A stretch of 7,566 nt of DNA from JANQUM01 sp047630355 (GTDB taxonomy: Bacteria > Bacteroidota > Bacteroidia > Cytophagales > Spirosomataceae), in assembly GCA_047630355.1 (NCBI GenBank), contig JBLHXN010000152.1, forward strand, positions 1 to 7,566, written 5' to 3'. The notes below the pieces were generated by a model. That model worked only from the letters and a program-made list of their open reading frames with translations, ran no database searches and was not told the DNA's origin. Below, one piece after another: positions 5,153 to 7,566 of the stretch (positions are counted from its first letter, which is position 1; the number at the start of each line of letters is the position of its first letter). The position numbers and the translations under genes are program-made.

Positions 5153-5341
5153 ATGGTTGATAATAATTTTAAGAAAATAGAAGAAGATGAACAAAAAGCT
5201 CCCGAAATTCTCAAAGAAATGGTAGTTTCGGAAGTTGATTTTATTCGCAATACTATGCAAATAGTAAATATGTTTCTGGGGGAGTCTTTTGTCGCCGGAA
5301 AACTAGTGCAGGGTGATTCTAAAGAAAAAAAACAAGTTTAA
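5153..5341 (+). CDS. Small protein of unknown function behind the sigma factor
   Basis: ATG 5153 opens a 62-residue frame of acidic, mostly helical sequence (NNFKKIEEDEQKAPEILKEM, then VSEVDFIRNTMQIVNMFLGE). There is no signal peptide and no clear transmembrane segment; residues ~34-45 are moderately hydrophobic. It lies 37 bp after the sigma factor stop and 19 bp before the MscS-like gene, so it belongs to the same run of genes. The place directly behind an ECF sigma gene is where a partner or anti-sigma protein is often found, but nothing in the sequence shows such a function. Confidence 0.7.
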   Translation: MVDNNFKKIEEDEQKAPEILKEMVVSEVDFIRNTMQIVNMFLGESFVAGKLVQGDSKEKKQV

Positions 5342-5360
5342 TGCAATCTCAATACATTTT

Positions 5361-6218
5361 ATGGATCCAACTATCCTCTCTTCTCAAACTGCACTATCTC
5401 TTTTGCCCGACCTCAAAGAAGTGCTTATCAATACGTTCGAAAGCTTTATTTCTAAATTCATAGAGTTTGTGCCGAACGTAGTAGTCGCGATGGTGGTGAT
5501 AACTACGGGCGTGCTAATCGGCAAAATTCTTTCTAAGGTTGTTGACAAAGTCCTGAGTCAAATTGGATTTAACAAGCTGGGTGATAAAATAAACGAAATT
5601 GAAGCCATCAAGAAATTTGATTTTAAGCTTAGTAAGGTAGTGGGTAAGCTATTGTACTACTTTGTTTTACTGGTATTCATAATCGCCGCTGCCGATACGT
5701 TAGGAGTTCCTGCCATTTCTAATATGGTGTTGCTCTTAGTAGAGTTTATTCCGAAAATCATTTCGGCAGCTATCATGGTATTGGTTGGTGTGTTACTTGC
5801 GGATATGCTCCGTAAATTTGTGGCCGACCTTTGTGCCTCATCTAATGTTTCATCTGGTAAATTAATTAGTTCGGCGGTGTTTTTCTTTGTGCTGATTATC
5901 GTGGTCATTGCGTCTTTGGCACAAGCCGGCGTAAATACTGATTTACTTGAGTTTACTTTTAGCGTTTTGGTCGGCGGAGTAATTCTTGCATTCTCAATCG
6001 GTTACGGTTTTGCCTCCAAAGAAATACTACTCAATATTATCTCATCTTTTTATTCTAAAAAGAAATATAAGATAGGGCAAACAATCGAAATTGATGGAGC
6101 AAAAGGTGAAGTGATTGATGTGGATAATACTACTCTTTCTTTAAAAACAAGTGACCAAGTCACTGTTTTGCTGTTAAGATTATTACAGACACACAAAGCA
6201 ATAGTTTACACATCTTAA
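5361..6218 (+). CDS. MscS-family small-conductance mechanosensitive ion channel
   Basis: This encodes 285 residues. Hydrophobic segments lie at about 37-57, 94-115, 129-150, 168-190 and 200-218. The segments around 37-60 and 129-153 share a 'P-x-hydrophobic-G-x-L' pattern like the conserved TM-helix repeat of long MscS relatives. The last helix, rich in glycine and alanine and running into GYGFASKEILLN, is the pore-lining type. It is followed by the MscS beta domain (IGQTIEIDGAKGEVIDVDNT, ~238-257). The protein ends soon after this domain in QTHKAIVYTS, so the large cytoplasmic vestibule of E. coli MscS is largely absent. It would open under membrane tension to release solutes. ATG 5361 is preferred over upstream in-frame codons that overlap the small gene. 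It is followed after 14 bp by the DUF3078 gene. Confidence 0.88.
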   Translation: MDPTILSSQTALSLLPDLKEVLINTFESFISKFIEFVPNVVVAMVVITTGVLIGKILSKVVDKVLSQIGFNKLGDKINEIEAIKKFDFKLSKVVGKLLYYFVLLVFIIAAADTLGVPAISNMVLLLVEFIPKIISAAIMVLVGVLLADMLRKFVADLCASSNVSSGKLISSAVFFFVLIIVVIASLAQAGVNTDLLEFTFSVLVGGVILAFSIGYGFASKEILLNIISSFYSKKKYKIGQTIEIDGAKGEVIDVDNTTLSLKTSDQVTVLLLRLLQTHKAIVYTS

Positions 6219-6232
6219 AAGAACTAGTAACA

Positions 6233-7183
6233 ATGAAAAAAGTAAGTTTATCGATAGCAGCACTGTTATTTGCTTCTGGAGTGTACGCACAAGATGCTCC
6301 TAATAAGAAGAGCGTTGAAGCGGGAGTTGCCGCCGCAATTGCAAAAAAAGATCTAAAAGGAAAATATAAAGAGGGTTGGAACGCAAGTACCCAATTCGGA
6401 ATAAATTTTAACGCATCTGGTTTTAACGATACGTGGCGTTCGGTGAATTCAGGAGCAATTGGTAACTCAACGCTCGGTTTTGTACTAAATCACAAAAACG
6501 CTTATATTAAAGGAAAGAACAGCTGGATAAACGATATTCAGGGACAAGTAGGTTTTCTAAAACCTCAGGGTGGTGATTTCAACCGCAATGTTGACAAACT
6601 TTTTCTAAACTCGCTTTACGGTCGGGAAATCAACGAGAAATTGATTGGTTACGCTGAATTAAACTTTATCTCGCAGTTCTTGCAGGATGAAGACACAGAA
6701 ATAACTAATGTGCGTAACCTTGGTTCAGCATTCATGTCTCCGGGTTATCTGACAGTTTCAACTGGTATTGAGTACCGTCCGTTGGATTATGTAAGCATCA
6801 AACTTTCTCCAATAGCAAACAAGTGGACATTCGTGACCAACGGTAGAATCAAACCTACCGACGAAGGAAAGGCTTACGGAGTAGATGTATTGGCGGGAGA
6901 GAAGTATATCAGCGAATTTGGTTCGCAGTTAACAATTGGGTTTAACAAAGAAATAGTCAAAAACGTGAATTTAGGTTTCCGTTATAACGCATTCAAGGCA
7001 TGGAGAGAAAGTTCAGGCGTTACAAATAAGCCAATTGATCACCGATTGGACTTAATAGCTACGGCTATTGTAAATAAATATCTGAACGTTAACTTTACGT
7101 ATATTGGTATAGGCGATAAGGATATAGTGGATGGTTGGCAGTCAGCAAGTGGTTTAGGAGTTGGTTTATTGGTGAATTTCTAA
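6233..7183 (+). CDS. DUF3078-type outer-membrane beta-barrel protein
   Basis: This encodes 316 residues with a signal peptide cleaved after A19 (SGVYA/QD). The mature part has the DUF3078 pattern: GWNASTQFGINFN near the start, a GKNSWINDIQGQVGFLKPQG stretch, FMSPGYLTVSTGIEYRP, the repeated YVSIKLSPIANKWTFV type of strand, and a final strand ending in aromatic F (LLVNF), as in many outer-membrane barrels. Alternating polar and hydrophobic residues fit membrane strands. The function of the family is not known. It starts 14 bp after the MscS-like gene and 49 bp before mscL, so it is probably co-transcribed with both channel genes. Confidence 0.85.
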   Translation: MKKVSLSIAALLFASGVYAQDAPNKKSVEAGVAAAIAKKDLKGKYKEGWNASTQFGINFNASGFNDTWRSVNSGAIGNSTLGFVLNHKNAYIKGKNSWINDIQGQVGFLKPQGGDFNRNVDKLFLNSLYGREINEKLIGYAELNFISQFLQDEDTEITNVRNLGSAFMSPGYLTVSTGIEYRPLDYVSIKLSPIANKWTFVTNGRIKPTDEGKAYGVDVLAGEKYISEFGSQLTIGFNKEIVKNVNLGFRYNAFKAWRESSGVTNKPIDHRLDLIATAIVNKYLNVNFTYIGIGDKDIVDGWQSASGLGVGLLVNF

Positions 7184-7232
7184 TGACGAATTTTCAATAA
7201 TTTAATGTAAACCTAAATAAAACTCAAAAATC

Positions 7233-7566
7233 ATGTTAAAAGAATTCAAAGCATTTATCCTGACCGGCAACGTTGTTGACCTCGCCATAGCCGTAATTTT
7301 AGCCGGAGCCATAGGAGCGGTGGTAAACAGTTTCGTAAGTGATATCGCTATGCCAGTAGTCGGGTATTTATCTGGTAGTGTAGACTTTTCGGATATGAAG
7401 TACATACTTTCACAAGCCGTTGTTGGTGCGGATGGTAGCGTAGTAACTCCAGAAAACGCCATTATGTACGGTAAGTGGACAACCTCAATTGTTAGTCTTA
7501 TCATGGTAGGCTTAGTGCTATTTCTTATCGTGAAAGCTTATAATAAAACTAAGAAGAAAGAGATTG
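7233..7566 (+). CDS. mscL: Large-conductance mechanosensitive channel MscL, 3' end cut by the window
   Basis: MscL is a homopentameric inner-membrane channel that opens at near-lytic tension and releases small solutes during hypo-osmotic shock. ATG 7233 gives 111 residues that follow the family from the first residue: an N-terminal amphipathic helix (LKEFKAFIL), GNVVDLAIAVILAGAIGAVV as TM1, SDIAMPVVGYLSG at the TM1 end, a periplasmic loop (~45-75), TM2 (WTTSIVSLIMVGLVLFLIV) and a lysine-rich start of the C-terminal helix. The loop, with SQAVVGADGSVVTPENA, is of the longer kind usual in Bacteroidota. Only the C-terminal tail lies outside the window. The 49-bp gap before it shows no clear promoter. 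Confidence 0.95.
   Translation, partial: MLKEFKAFILTGNVVDLAIAVILAGAIGAVVNSFVSDIAMPVVGYLSGSVDFSDMKYILSQAVVGADGSVVTPENAIMYGKWTTSIVSLIMVGLVLFLIVKAYNKTKKKEI

Noticed and set aside
5657..5908. Minus-strand 83-aa frame
   Set aside because: It is antisense to the transmembrane part of the MscS-like gene.
7202..7504. Minus-strand 100-aa frame
   Set aside because: It is antisense to mscL and has no recognisable features.
217..7566. DGR template repeat or reverse transcriptase in the window
   Set aside because: By eye no second copy of the variable region (for example around TATTGGAGCAGTAC) on either strand and no reverse transcriptase motifs were found.

Overview
The window reads as chromosomal DNA of a member of the Bacteroidota. 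The signs are promoter motifs of the TTG-N19-TAnnTTTG type, start sites with little Shine-Dalgarno sequence, secreted proteins ending their signal peptides in 'YAQ' or 'NAQ', a DUF3078-type outer-membrane protein, and FISUMP-type (Fibrobacter succinogenes major paralogous domain) surface proteins. Genus cannot be told from the sequence.

Left third (1-2697): an accessory locus that looks like the edge of a diversity-generating retroelement (DGR). It opens with the 3' end of a FISUMP-type target protein. Its last ~50 codons are GC-rich and made largely of NNC/NNT codons, as expected of a variable region (VR) built by adenine-directed mutagenesis of AAC/AAT codons. Two short GC-rich hairpins follow, then a 50-codon ORF that resembles the start of the MutS-like (MSL) accessory protein of some DGRs. 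This ORF overlaps (ATGA) a secreted TlpA-like thioredoxin gene. After it come the 5' half of a second FISUMP-type target gene (frameshifted and lacking its variable end) and a small putative lipoprotein. No reverse transcriptase and no template repeat are visible, so the retroelement core must lie outside the window or be lost.

Middle (2698-4334): core genes. An initiator tRNA (fMet, minus strand) has a clear promoter and a 13-bp-stem terminator. The ribosome-assembly GTPase gene era (plus strand, non-ATG start) is followed by a convergent small SCP2-type sterol-carrier domain protein (minus strand). An imperfect inverted repeat separates the last two.

Right part (4544-7566): a plus-strand cluster that looks like an envelope or osmotic stress unit. 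In order it holds an ECF-type sigma factor split over two frames at an A7 run, a 62-aa unknown protein, an MscS-like channel, a DUF3078 outer-membrane protein and mscL (cut by the window end). Two different mechanosensitive channels and an outer-membrane protein behind one sigma factor suggest joint control of the hypo-osmotic shock response, which is an inference from gene order.

The most interesting points are the DGR variable region with its decayed accessory and duplicate target genes, the possible -1 slippage site in the sigma gene, and the sigma/MscS/DUF3078/MscL arrangement. Two single-base frame breaks and two genes without an ATG start also raise the possibility of sequence errors.
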